Below are positions 43,072-50,780 of a stretch of DNA of 64,000 nucleotides, one piece after another. The translations under genes and the position numbers were made by a program. This stretch comes from Streptomyces marianii. Lineage in GTDB: Bacteria > Actinomycetota > Actinomycetes > Streptomycetales > Streptomycetaceae. Position 1 is the stretch's first letter, and the number at the start of each line of letters is the position of its first letter. Below the pieces are notes generated by a model that saw nothing but the letters and a program-made list of their open reading frames with translations, made no database searches and was not told where the DNA came from. The stretch is from the NCBI RefSeq assembly GCF_005795905.1, contig NZ_VAWE01000001.1, positions 6,065,001-6,129,000 on the forward strand, written 5' to 3'.

Positions 43072-43208
43072 GACCGGTTAACGCGTCCCCCGATGCAAGG
43101 TCACTCTGACCACTGCGAGATTGGATGCAGAGTCAAGCTGACCTTTGCAGGGTTCAGAGCTACAGGACAGGCACGCCTTTCCGGCCGTACGCCGATTCCA
43201 CCACGCAT

Positions 43209-43223
43209 CTGACCTTCCGTCAG
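43209..43223. promoter_or_regulatory. CTGAC-N5-GTCAG palindrome (perfect arms)
   Basis: CTGAC-CTTCC-GTCAG, only two bases from the KstR-like box at 43226. It is 35 bases beyond the right border of Tn7-like element 2. Confidence 0.62.
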
Positions 43224-43225
43224 AT

Positions 43226-43239
43226 TGAAACGTGTTCTA
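43226..43239. promoter_or_regulatory. KstR-like operator, exact consensus
   Basis: TGAAACGTGTTCTA matches TNNAACNNGTTNNA at all fixed positions. It lies 119 bases before the Ltp-type thiolase GTG and is adjacent to the CTGAC palindrome, so the two regulators would touch or compete. Confidence 0.65.
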
Positions 43240-43357
43240 CTCTCCGGCTCCATGGGGAGCGGAAGCATCGCGATCACTCACGACACAGCGCGCCCTCACG
43301 GACTCCGTGCGCCGCTGGGTCACGACTGACCGCCCCGAGACCGAAGGAGTCCTTCCG

Positions 43358-44548
43358 GTGAAGAGCTACATCGTCGGCGTCGGTATGACGAAGTTCGAGA
43401 AGCCCGAGTCGAGGGACTGGCGATACCCGGACATGGCGAAGGAGGCCGGTACCGCGGCCCTCGCCGACGCCGGCATCCCGTACGGGCTCGTCCAGCAGGT
43501 CCCGGTCGGCTACTGCTTCCAGCCGTCCACGGCCGGGCAGCGTGCGGTGTACGAACTCGGCCTCAGCGGAGTCCCCGTCTACAACGTCAACAACAACTGC
43601 GCCACCGGCTCCACGGCGCTCATGATGGCGCGGCAGTTCGTCGAGGGCGGGCTCAGCGACTGCGTACTGGCGCTGGGCTTCGAGCAGATGAAGAAGGGAG
43701 CGCTCGGCGGCGGAGCGGACGGTGGGGACTTCGCCGCCTCGCCCGTGGCCCGCCACTACGGGATCATGGCCGCCGCCCACGGCTTCGAGCGGACCCCGCC
43801 CACCGCCCAGATCTTCGGCAACGCGGCCCGCGAGCACATGGAACGCCACGGCACCACCGAGCGGCAGCTCGCCGCCGTCGCCGCCAAGAACCACCGGCAC
43901 TCCGCCGCCAACCCGTACGCCCAGTTCCGCACGGTGTACGAGGTGGACGAGATCCTCGCCGACAAGCCGGTCCACCCCCCGCTCACCCGCCTCCAGTGCT
44001 CGCCCACCTCCGACGGGGCCGCCGCGGCCGTCGTCGTGTCCGAACGGTTCCTCGTCGAACACGGCCTCCACGACAAGGCCGTCGAGATCGCCGGGCAGGC
44101 GATGGCCACCGACACCGCCGACTCCTTCTCCTCGGGCTCCTGCGTCGACGTCGTGGGCACGCCCGTGTCCCGGGCCGCGGCCCGGGGGGCTTTCCAGGCG
44201 TCCGGACTCGGCATCGAGGACATCGACGTCATCGAGCTGCACGACTGCTTCTCGATCAACGAGCTGCTCACGTACGAGGCGCTCGGCATGTGCCCATGCG
44301 GCGAGTCCGGCAAGCTCGTCGAGTCCGGGGCGACGACGTACGGCGGACGGTGGGTGGTCAACCCCTCGGGCGGCCTCATCTCCAAGGGCCACCCCCTGGG
44401 CGCCACCGGCCTCGCCCAGGCCGCGGAACTGACCTGGCAGCTGCGCGCCGAGGCCGGCCCGCGCCAGGTCTCCGGAGCGCGCACGGGGCTCGCCCACAAT
44501 ATCGGCCTGGGCGGCGCGGCGGTGGTGACGGTGCTGCGGAAGGGGTGA
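43358..44548 (+). CDS. Lipid-transfer-protein-type thiolase (SCP2/Ltp family)
   Basis: A 396-residue thiolase of the SCP-x / Ltp group: KSYIVGVGMTKFEKPESRDWRYPDMAKEAG at the start, the nucleophile-region VNNNCATGSTALMMARQ, DVIELHDCFSINELL, and the C-terminal SGGLISKGHPLGATGLAQAAEL with the catalytic His. It resembles mycobacterial Ltp1-type proteins. Some members are true thiolases; others (Ltp2) are retro-aldolases in steroid side-chain removal. The Cys and His are present here, but no DUF35 partner gene is adjacent. The GTG follows GAAGGAG. Two operators lie upstream. Confidence 0.9.
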   Translation: MKSYIVGVGMTKFEKPESRDWRYPDMAKEAGTAALADAGIPYGLVQQVPVGYCFQPSTAGQRAVYELGLSGVPVYNVNNNCATGSTALMMARQFVEGGLSDCVLALGFEQMKKGALGGGADGGDFAASPVARHYGIMAAAHGFERTPPTAQIFGNAAREHMERHGTTERQLAAVAAKNHRHSAANPYAQFRTVYEVDEILADKPVHPPLTRLQCSPTSDGAAAAVVVSERFLVEHGLHDKAVEIAGQAMATDTADSFSSGSCVDVVGTPVSRAAARGAFQASGLGIEDIDVIELHDCFSINELLTYEALGMCPCGESGKLVESGATTYGGRWVVNPSGGLISKGHPLGATGLAQAAELTWQLRAEAGPRQVSGARTGLAHNIGLGGAAVVTVLRKG

Positions 44549-44576
44549 GGGGCGGGGGCAGGTGCCGGGCACTGGT

Positions 44577-44620
44577 CGCGGGGGAGCGCCGGCAGCGGTC
44601 GCTGCCGGCGCTCCCCCGCG
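44577..44620 (+). terminator. Perfect 20-base-arm terminator hairpin
   Basis: CGCGGGGGAGCGCCGGCAGC pairs with its exact complement across the 4-base loop GGTC, 28 bases after the thiolase stop. It is among the strongest hairpins in the window. Confidence 0.88.
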
Positions 44621-44631
44621 GGCGGCCGCTG

Positions 44632-44806
44632 TCAGTTCCAGGTGCTGAACGGCGTGGTGGAGGCGTAGAGTCGGCTGGTGGCGGCTGCGGTCCAGCCCGC
44701 CTTGCCGGGGTTGAACATAGCGTCGGGCCGGGTGGTCCAGGTCCACATCTTGACGCCGCTGTGGGGCTGGTGGTTCAGCAGGGCGAGGCCGTCGCGGCCA
44801 TCGCCG
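44632..44806 (-). pseudogene. C-terminal remnant of a secreted FG-GAP/VCBS-like protein
   Basis: On the minus strand a frame reads GRDGLALLNHQPHSGVKMWTWTTRPDAMFNPGKAGWTAAATSRLYASTTPFSTWN and stops at 44632. The DGRDGLALL pattern and aromatic-rich end resemble the last repeat of FG-GAP/VCBS-type exported proteins of Streptomyces. The 5' part is missing and gives way to short tandem repeats, so only a ~57-residue tail survives. The family call is tentative. Confidence 0.45.
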
Positions 44807-44871
44807 CCGCACCGGGCTCACCGCCGCACCGGGCTCACCGTCGCACCGGGCTCACCGTCGCACCGGGCTCA
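44804..44871. repeat. Four 17-base tandem repeats
   Basis: Four copies of CCGYCGCACCGGGCTCA in a row (44804-44871), followed by a partial fifth. They separate the FG-GAP-like remnant from the toxin remnant and may mark the deletion join. Confidence 0.85.
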
Positions 44872-44959
44872 CCGTCGGGCGGCGCCTGCACCGTCGGCGA
44901 CGGTGCAGGCTGGTTCGGCGACGGCTTGGGTGCGGTACTCCGCGAGGCTCAGGCCAGAA

Positions 44960-45231
44960 GCTCCGCCACACAGAAGGTCACCACCGGGCCGGTCGAGGCT
45001 CCGGACACCCTCAAAGCCTCCCGAACGCGAGCAAGGCCGAGCCGAAGACTCCCGTCCGGGGCGGCGGCGGTCTGCGCAAGCGCTGGAAGGACCCGAAGGG
45101 GGACCTCGACGAGTGGGACTCCCGGCACGGCGCGGTGGAGAAGTACAACAAGCGGGGGAAGCAGCAGAGTTCGTTGGGCAGACCGGCGAACAGACCAGCC
45201 CGCCGACCCGTCTCGTAAGGTGACGCCGTGA
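44960..45231 (+). pseudogene. Decayed colicin E3-type ribonuclease toxin domain
   Basis: A frame without its own start reads PVRGGGGLRKRWKDPKGDLDEWDSRHGAVEKYNKRGK, the core of E3-type rRNA-cutting toxins. Asp, His and Glu of EWDxxHGxxE are the catalytic residues in colicin E3. After RGK the C-terminus is scattered over the other two frames: EFVGQTGEQT, then PADPSRKVTP with TGA at 45229-45231. Two small indels therefore broke an ORF whose stop overlapped the immunity gene start (GTGA). The targeting and translocation part upstream is absent. This is the remains of a polymorphic toxin tip. Confidence 0.7.
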
Positions 45232-45458
45232 GTTGTCTGATCACTTCGTACCGGATCGATTCCGACTTCCCCGATGGCGAGACGGACGTCTCGGACCTGG
45301 ACGTGCGTGTCCTGGCCGACCTGATAGGGGTCCCGACCGACCGGCTCGTCGACGTGTACCGCCTGGAAGAGCGCCACACGGCTGTCCTCGGCCCGCTCAC
45401 GGGCATCGAGTTCGATCTCGGAACCCGCGAGTACTTCCTGGAGGCGGTGGCCGACTGA
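45228..45458 (+). CDS. Small acidic protein, probable immunity partner of the E3-type toxin
   Basis: A 76-residue acidic protein (MSCLITSYRIDSDFPDGETDVSDLDVRVLADLIGVP..., ending FDLGTREYFLEAVAD). Its GTG overlaps the original toxin stop (GTGA), the usual toxin-immunity coupling. It is short, acidic and intact while the toxin is broken, as expected for a retained immunity gene. It is not recognisably the colicin E3 immunity fold by eye, so the assignment rests on position. Confidence 0.65.
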   Translation: MSCLITSYRIDSDFPDGETDVSDLDVRVLADLIGVPTDRLVDVYRLEERHTAVLGPLTGIEFDLGTREYFLEAVAD

Positions 45459-45841
45459 GTCACCGCTCTCCGCCACGGCCCGCCGGTCCTCCGGGGGCCG
45501 CCCTCGTGAGCGATCCGATCTCGACGAACCGGTCCGGGGAGTGGCCGTGCGCTGTGCCGGGTCACGCCCCGGGCGCAGCACGCACTCCGGTACGGCACGC
45601 CGGGGCAGCAGCGGACTCACGGACGCGCCGGCTGGGCCAGCAGCCGCTCCACAACTGGAACCAGCCCGTTCCCGTGCAGGCCCCCGCTCCCGGCAAGGGG
45701 CGCCGACCTGGCCCGCCTCTCCTGAGAGCCCCGCCTCGGCCCGCCGGGGCGGCGCGGCCCGGTGGGGGCCGAGTCCAGGACCGGAGTCCCGGTCTCGTAC
45801 GTCGCAATGCAGGATGTACGGATGAACAGGTGCCTGGGAGC
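45459..45841. other. Intergenic region, nothing recognised
   Basis: 383 bases between the immunity-like gene and the MFS gene. Open frames are present on both strands but none resembles a known protein. It should contain the MFS promoter. Confidence 0.5.
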
Positions 45842-47305
45842 ATGACGCTCATGACCCACACCCACCGTGCCCCGTCCGGCACCTCAGGCCCCGCCGTAGC
45901 GGTCGCGGGGAGCACCGACCGTACCGAGCAGCGGATGTGGGCTGTGGTGCCGGCGGCCTGCGCCGGGCAGTTCCTCGTCGTGCTGGATGTGTCCGTCGTC
46001 AACACTGCGCTGCCGTCGATGCGAAGCGACCTGGGGCTGAGCAGCGCGGGGCTGCAGTGGGTCGTCAACGCGTACTCGATCGTCCTCGCCGGGTTCATGC
46101 TGCTCGGCGGACGCGCCGGGGACCTCTACGGCCGCAAGCGGATGTTCCTGGTGGGGCTGGGGGTGTTCACCGTCGCGTCGCTGGCGGGCGGGCTCGCGCA
46201 GGAGGGCTGGCACCTGCTCGCCGCGCGCGCCGGGCAGGGTCTGGGCGCGGCCGTCCTCGCCCCCTCGACACTGACGCTGCTCACCTCGGCCGTGCCGGAG
46301 GGCCCCGCACGGGCCCGTGCCATCGCCACCTGGACCGCCGTCGGCGCGGGCGGCGGGGCGGCGGGCGGACTCGTCGGCGGGGTCCTCACCGAGACCCTCT
46401 CCTGGCGCTGGACCCTGCTGATCAACGTTCCCGTGGGCGCGGCCGTCGTCGTCCTCGGCGCATGGTGGCTCACCGAGTCCCGCGCGGGGGAGCGTCGCCG
46501 GCTGGACCTGCCGGGCGCCGTTCTCGTCACCGCGGGACTCGCGACGCTCGCCTACGGCGTCGTGCAGACCGAGCAGGACGGCTGGACCGCTCCCACGACC
46601 CTGCTGCCGTTGCTCGCCGGACCGGCGCTGCTCGCCGCCTTCGTCGCGGTCGAGGCCCGCGCGAGGACGCCCCTGATGCCGCTGAACCTGTTCCGGCTGC
46701 GGGCGGTGTCGGCGGCGAACGCCGCGATGTTCAGCTGTGGCGCGGCGATGTTCTGCATGTGGTACTTCATGACGCTCTACGCCCAGAACGTACTGCACTA
46801 CAGCCCGCTGGCCGCCGGACTCGCCCTCATGCCCAGTTCGCTCGCGGTCGTCCTCGGCTCCAAGCTCGCCCCGCGGCTGATGCGCGTCGCCGGTGCGCGC
46901 CGTGTCGCCGTGCTGGGGGTGCTGGTGTCCGCGGCCGGCTTCGGATGGCAGTCCACGATGGATGCGCACGGCTCGTACCTGACGGCGATCATGCTTCCGG
47001 GCATGGTGATGATGGCCGGCGGGGGTCTGGCGGGCACACCGCTCGCCTCCCTGGCCACCTCGGGCGCCGCGTCCGGCGACGCGGGTCTCGTCTCCGGCCT
47101 GGTCAACACCTCACGGGTGATGGGCGGGGCGTTCGGCCTCGCCGTCCTCGCGACGGTGGCGGCGGCCCGTACGGGCGGCTCGATGACCCCCGAGGCGCTG
47201 ACGGCCGGGTACGCGCTGGCCTTCCGGACCGGGACCGGCATCCTGCTGGGCGGAGTGCTGATGATGCTGCTGTGGCTGCCGAAGGACCGTGAGCGTCAGG
47301 CCTGA
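45842..47305 (+). CDS. MFS drug exporter, DHA2 (14-helix) family
   Basis: A 487-residue proton-coupled exporter. About 14 hydrophobic segments are visible. Motif C-like and A-like signatures include VVLDVSVVNTALPSM, LLGGRAGDLYGRKRMFLVG, and GLVGGVLTETLSWRWTLLINVPVG, the DHA2 hallmark. The C-terminal half contains GLVSGLVNTSRVMGGAFGLAVLATV. It acts in the cytoplasmic membrane, probably on hydrophobic toxic compounds or a secondary metabolite. No TetR-type regulator is adjacent, so control is unclear. The ATG follows GGGAGC. Confidence 0.93.
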   Translation: MTLMTHTHRAPSGTSGPAVAVAGSTDRTEQRMWAVVPAACAGQFLVVLDVSVVNTALPSMRSDLGLSSAGLQWVVNAYSIVLAGFMLLGGRAGDLYGRKRMFLVGLGVFTVASLAGGLAQEGWHLLAARAGQGLGAAVLAPSTLTLLTSAVPEGPARARAIATWTAVGAGGGAAGGLVGGVLTETLSWRWTLLINVPVGAAVVVLGAWWLTESRAGERRRLDLPGAVLVTAGLATLAYGVVQTEQDGWTAPTTLLPLLAGPALLAAFVAVEARARTPLMPLNLFRLRAVSAANAAMFSCGAAMFCMWYFMTLYAQNVLHYSPLAAGLALMPSSLAVVLGSKLAPRLMRVAGARRVAVLGVLVSAAGFGWQSTMDAHGSYLTAIMLPGMVMMAGGGLAGTPLASLATSGAASGDAGLVSGLVNTSRVMGGAFGLAVLATVAAARTGGSMTPEALTAGYALAFRTGTGILLGGVLMMLLWLPKDRERQA

Positions 47306-47505
47306 ACACGGGGCGGTGCGGGGACGCGGGCCGGCGCGGGGGCGCATGCGCGCTCGGGAGTACGGGGGCAGAGGGGCGCACGCGGGAGCGGGCTGCGACG
47401 GCGGGACGTGTCCCTCCCACACACAAGCCGCACCGGTGCGAGGACGGGCGCCCACACGGCTCCCCTGCCGGTTCGTGCCGGTTCGGGCTTCGCGCGGTCG
47501 CCCCC

Positions 47506-47994
47506 TCAGGGGCAGCCGCGCACATCCCTCTCCCGCGGGGGTTGCGGACCCGGCTCCGCGCCCGCTGCCGCCGCGAGGGCCGGATCGACGACCGTCTCCC
47601 CGCGCAGCACCCGGCGGATCGCGTCCGCCAGTTCCTCCACCGGTCCGTCCTTGACGAGGAATCCCGCCGCCCCCGCCGCCATCGCCCGCCGTAGTGCGCC
47701 GGGGCGCGCGAACGTCGTCAGTATCAGCACCCGGCAGCCCGGAACCTCGTCCCGGAGGAGCGCCGCCGCGTCCAGCCCGCCGAGGCCGGGCAGTTCGACG
47801 TCCAGCAGCGCCACGTCGGGCCGGGTGACGAGCGCCGAGTCGACGACGGCGTCGCCCGCGGCCACCTGCGCGACGACCTCGATGTCCGCTTCCATTCCGA
47901 GCAGCAGCGCGAGGCCGCCGCTCATCCCCTGGTCCTCCGCGAGCAGAACTCTGACGGACTTGCCGGACCGTCGATCGTGGGGCATTTCGTCCAT
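47506..47994 (-). CDS. Response-regulator receiver domain, output domain missing
   Basis: A 162-residue protein containing a full NarL-type receiver: VRVLLAEDQG (acidic pocket), DVALLDVELPG (phosphoacceptor Asp), ILTTFA (Thr) and FLVKDG (Lys). NarL-family proteins continue after DPALAAAA with LTxREREVL and a LuxR helix-turn-helix. Here the sequence reads GAEPGPQPPRERDVRGCP and stops, so the output domain is lost just at its first helix. No histidine kinase gene is adjacent. It may be a pseudogene or a stand-alone receiver acting as a phosphate sink. Confidence 0.8.
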   Translation of the reverse strand: MDEMPHDRRSGKSVRVLLAEDQGMSGGLALLLGMEADIEVVAQVAAGDAVVDSALVTRPDVALLDVELPGLGGLDAAALLRDEVPGCRVLILTTFARPGALRRAMAAGAAGFLVKDGPVEELADAIRRVLRGETVVDPALAAAAGAEPGPQPPRERDVRGCP

Positions 47995-48176
47995 CGCATC
48001 ATGATATGGCCGAAGTGCCCGTCGGGCGCCGGGTGTGGGTACCCGGGTTCAGGTGGATGTGGGGGCGGGCCCCGTTCGGACCGAACCCCGGAGGTCCCCG
48101 CGGGTGCCCCGGAGTGGCGGCCCGGGGTCTCCTGGCGAACGCCCGAAGGCTCCTGCGAGCGGCCGGACACACCGAT

Positions 48177-48191
48177 CTGACGTAGCGTCAG
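48177..48191. promoter_or_regulatory. CTGAC-N5-GTCAG palindrome (perfect)
   Basis: CTGACGTAGCGTCAG, arms perfectly complementary, 51 bases left of the KstR-like operator at 48242. Both were probably adjacent to the MaoC operon before a MITE-like insertion. Confidence 0.62.
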
Positions 48192-48240
48192 CAGCCTTCA
48201 CAAGTGATGGGGCGTGCGTTATACATAGGGGCCAACCGGC

Positions 48241-48256
48241 CTAGAACGCGTTCTAG
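48241..48256. promoter_or_regulatory. KstR-like operator, perfect 16-base palindrome
   Basis: CTAGAACGCGTTCTAG. The core TAGAACGCGTTCTA (48242-48255) matches TNNAACNNGTTNNA exactly and is fully symmetric, making it the best KstR-like site in the window. Its right edge is also the left end of a MITE-like element, which now separates it from the maoC gene by about 420 bases. Confidence 0.7.
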
Positions 48257-48558
48257 GGCGTGTTGCGAAAGTAGCTCCGTCCGCCCGTAGGGCGGGGCCT
48301 GCGGCGTCTGGTGCATGGGGTCTCCTCCGGCCCTCCGGTCGAGGGGGTGGGGTCTGGTCCGGCCCTCCGGTCGAGGGGGTGGGGTCTGGTCCGGCCCTCC
48401 GGTCGAGGGGGTGGGGTCTCCCCAGGCCCTCCGGGCCGAGGGGAAGATCGCAAGGTGGAGGATCATCCTCGTACCGGACGTACTTGGACGACTCCGACAA
48501 CGCGGCGAAGCTGCGTGCCAGGCGTCGCGGGCCAGGAGGGACTTTCGCAACACGCCCT
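48255..48558. mobile_element. 304-base MITE-like element
   Basis: Inverted ends AGGGCGTGTTGCGAAAGT and ACTTTCGCAACACGCCCT, both 18 bases and perfect. The left end is also found at 9765 and resembles the ends of the IS5 element at 5716, so an IS5-type transposase may mobilise it. The interior holds a 32-base tandem repeat and no gene. It is inserted at the CTAG that closes the KstR-like operator. Confidence 0.8.
48327..48420. repeat. Three 32-base tandem repeats inside the MITE-like element
   Basis: CCGGCCCTCCGGTCGAGGGG continuing GTGGGGTCTGGT, at 48327-48358, 48359-48390 and 48391-48420 (the last slightly diverged). The units touch without spacers, so this is not a CRISPR array. Confidence 0.88.
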
Positions 48559-48675
48559 GGAGCGGCCTCGTGGAGCGGCCGGCCCCGTACGGCCTCGGTG
48601 TGGCCGACGGTGCGGACGGTCGCACCGAGGTCTTCCCCTCCTCCGGGAGCCAAGGAACCAAGGAGCAGCATCCCC

Positions 48676-49530
48676 ATGCCCATCGATGCCGCCAAGGCGA
48701 TCGCCGCGGAGCCCCGCAGCGCCGAGATCAGCTGGGACCACAAGGACATCCAGCTCTACCACCTCGGGCTAGGCGCCGGCGTACCCGCCACCGATCCCGA
48801 CGAACTGCGCTACACCCTCGAGTCCCGGCTGCACGTGCTGCCCAGCTTCGCCACCGTCGCGGGAGCGGGTATGAGCGTGGTCGGCGGGCTCTCCGCCCCC
48901 GGCATCGACATCGACCTCACCGCCGTGCTGCACGGCGGCCAGTCGGTCGCGCTCCACCGCCCGATCCCGGTCAAGGGCCGGGCCACCAGCACCTCCCGCG
49001 TCGCCGCCGTCTACGACAAGGGGAAGGCCGCGGTCCTGGTGCTGCGCACCGAGGCGGCCGACGCGGACGGGCCCCTGTGGACGAGCGACGCGCAGATCTT
49101 CGTCCGGGGAGAGGGCGGCTTCGGCGGCGAGCGCGGCCCGTCCGTCGGCACCGGGCAACCGGACCGCGAACCGGACCGGACCGTCGAACGGGCCGTCGGC
49201 GAGGGCCAGGCGCTGCTCTACCGGCTCTCCGGCGACTGGAACCCGCTCCACGCCGACCCGGAGTTCGCGAAGCTCGCGGGCTTCGACCGGCCCATCCTGC
49301 ACGGTCTGTGCACATACGGAATGACGCTCAAGGCGATCGTCGACACGCTCCTCGGCGGGGACGTCACCCGGGTCCGCTCGTACGGCACCCGTTTCGCCGG
49401 AGTGGTGTTCCCCGGGGAGAACCTGCGCATCCGCATGTGGGCGGGGGACGGGCGCGTACAGGCGACGGTGACGGCCGTGGAGCGGGACGACGCATCCGTG
49501 CTCGCGGACACCGTCGTCGACCACACCTGA
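48676..49530 (+). CDS. MaoC-type 2-enoyl-CoA hydratase (Hsd4B-like)
   Basis: A 284-residue double hot-dog hydratase. The C-terminal half contains the hydratase-2 motif DWNPLHADPEFAKLAGFDRPILHGLCTYG, in which Asp and His are catalytic. The N-terminal half opens DHKDIQLYHLGLGAG, as in eukaryotic MFE-2 and mycobacterial Rv3538 (Hsd4B, 286 residues). It would hydrate a trans-2-enoyl-CoA for the SDR downstream. The ATG at 48676 follows AGGAG. It heads an apparent operon with an alcohol dehydrogenase and an SDR. The operators upstream are separated from it by a MITE-like element. Confidence 0.9.
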   Translation: MPIDAAKAIAAEPRSAEISWDHKDIQLYHLGLGAGVPATDPDELRYTLESRLHVLPSFATVAGAGMSVVGGLSAPGIDIDLTAVLHGGQSVALHRPIPVKGRATSTSRVAAVYDKGKAAVLVLRTEAADADGPLWTSDAQIFVRGEGGFGGERGPSVGTGQPDREPDRTVERAVGEGQALLYRLSGDWNPLHADPEFAKLAGFDRPILHGLCTYGMTLKAIVDTLLGGDVTRVRSYGTRFAGVVFPGENLRIRMWAGDGRVQATVTAVERDDASVLADTVVDHT

Positions 49531-49560
49531 CAGTGAACCGGCCTTCCATCCGCCGGTCCC

Positions 49561-49635
49561 GGCCCTCCTTGCCCCGGCGCTCCTTGCCCCGGCGCTCCTT
49601 GCCCCGGCGCTCCTTGCCCCGGCGCTCCTTGCCCC
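49561..49635. repeat. Five 15-base tandem repeats
   Basis: GGCGCTCCTTGCCCC repeated five times (first copy GGCCCTCC), between the hydratase and alcohol dehydrogenase genes. Copy number probably varies between strains. Confidence 0.9.
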
Positions 49636-49690
49636 GGCCCCGTGAACAGCGAAGCCCGAACCCGAAGCCCGACTTCCGAAGGGGGCGCAC

Positions 49691-50767
49691 ATGCGCGCTG
49701 CCGTACTGCACGAGATCGGCCAGGACAAGCTCGACGTCCTCGACGACGTCGAGACGGTGGGCTTCGGCCCCGGCAAGGTGAGGATCCGGGTCAGAGCGAC
49801 CGGGCTGTGCCATTCGGACGTCTCCGCGATGAACGGGGTGCTGCCGCAACCGGCGCCGTTCATCCCGGGCCACGAGGGCGCCGGGGAGGTGCTCGACGTC
49901 GGCGACGGCGTGACCGCCGTCAAGCAGGGCGACCGGGTGCTGATGTGCTGGCTGCCCGCCTGCGGAAGCTGCCCGGCCTGCCGGCGAGGCCAGACCCAGC
50001 TCTGCCTCGCCGGGTTCATGAACGCGGGCACGCCCAACTTCAGGCGTCCCGGCGGCGATGTCTTCGGCTTCGCCGGTACCGGTACCTTCGTGGAGGAGGT
50101 CGTCGTCGACGCCGGTTGCGCGGTGCCGATTCCCGACGACGTCCCGTACGAGATCGCGGCGCTCATCGGCTGCGGCGTCACCACGGGGCTCGGCGCGGCC
50201 ATCAACACCGCCAGGGTGGAGGCCGGCTCGTCGGTCGCCGTCATCGGCTGCGGAGGCGTCGGCATCTCCACCATCCAGGGCGCCCGGGTGCAGGGCGCCG
50301 CGCAGATCGTCGCCGTCGACCCGGTGGCCTCACGGCGCGAGGCGGCGCTGGCCTTCGGCGCCACCGAGGCCGTCGCGCCGGACGAGCTCGGCGACGCCAG
50401 GCAGCGGATCACCGGCGGCGAGGGCTTCGACTACGTCTTCGAGGTCGTCGGCAGGTCCGCCACCGCGAGGACGGCGTACGAGACGACCCGGCGAGGCGGG
50501 ACCCTGTGCATCGTCGGGGCCGGAGCCATGGACGACTTCCTCCAGCTCAACATGTTCGAGCTGTTCTTCGACGAGAAGCGGATCCTGCCCTCGATGTACG
50601 GGGGCGGCGATGTGCTCCGCTCCTACGAACGGGCCATCGCGCTCTGGCGAGCCGGCCGGATCGACCTGGAATCGCTCATCACCCACCGGGTCCAGCTCGC
50701 GGAGATCAACGAGGCCCTGACCCAGATGCGTACGGGCGAGGCGCTGCGCACCTGTATCGAGATCTGA
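49691..50767 (+). CDS. Zinc-dependent alcohol dehydrogenase (MDR superfamily)
   Basis: A 358-residue medium-chain dehydrogenase. Catalytic zinc ligands are Cys in TGLCHSDV, His-Glu in PGHEGAGEV and a later Cys in LIGCGVTTG. The structural zinc site is CGSCPACRRGQTQLC. The NAD site is VAVIGCGGVGISTIQGA with VAVDP. It belongs to the class III-like / mycothiol- or NAD-dependent group. It lies between the MaoC hydratase and the SDR; conversion of a lipid alcohol to an aldehyde upstream of the aldehyde dehydrogenase is plausible but inferred. Confidence 0.92.
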   Translation: MRAAVLHEIGQDKLDVLDDVETVGFGPGKVRIRVRATGLCHSDVSAMNGVLPQPAPFIPGHEGAGEVLDVGDGVTAVKQGDRVLMCWLPACGSCPACRRGQTQLCLAGFMNAGTPNFRRPGGDVFGFAGTGTFVEEVVVDAGCAVPIPDDVPYEIAALIGCGVTTGLGAAINTARVEAGSSVAVIGCGGVGISTIQGARVQGAAQIVAVDPVASRREAALAFGATEAVAPDELGDARQRITGGEGFDYVFEVVGRSATARTAYETTRRGGTLCIVGAGAMDDFLQLNMFELFFDEKRILPSMYGGGDVLRSYERAIALWRAGRIDLESLITHRVQLAEINEALTQMRTGEALRTCIEI

Positions 50768-50780
50768 GGGGGCGACCGCT

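Larger units (their letters stand above)
37613..43169 (-). mobile_element. Tn7-like element 2
   Basis: The left end is TGTCGTGTGCCTCTGAAGG (37613) and the right end GGTTCAGAGCTACAGGACA (ending 43169), flanked by GGCAC on both sides. TGCAAGGT / CTTGCATT / GGTTGCAT sites lie inside both ends. Contents from the right end: tnsA, tnsB, a truncated tnsC, an IS5-type element and a DUF4241 cargo gene. Orientation matches element 1 (tnsA next to the right end). Loss of most of tnsC, and of any tnsD/tniQ, makes it immobile unless helped in trans. Confidence 0.85.

Noticed and set aside
43274..44821. 515-residue minus-strand frame opposite the Ltp thiolase
   Set aside because: Mirror frame of the thiolase; no recognisable domain, and the real remnant at 44632-44806 is in another frame.
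48327..49635. Tandem repeats resembling a CRISPR array
   Set aside because: Units are directly adjacent with no spacers and no cas genes nearby; they are simple tandem repeats.
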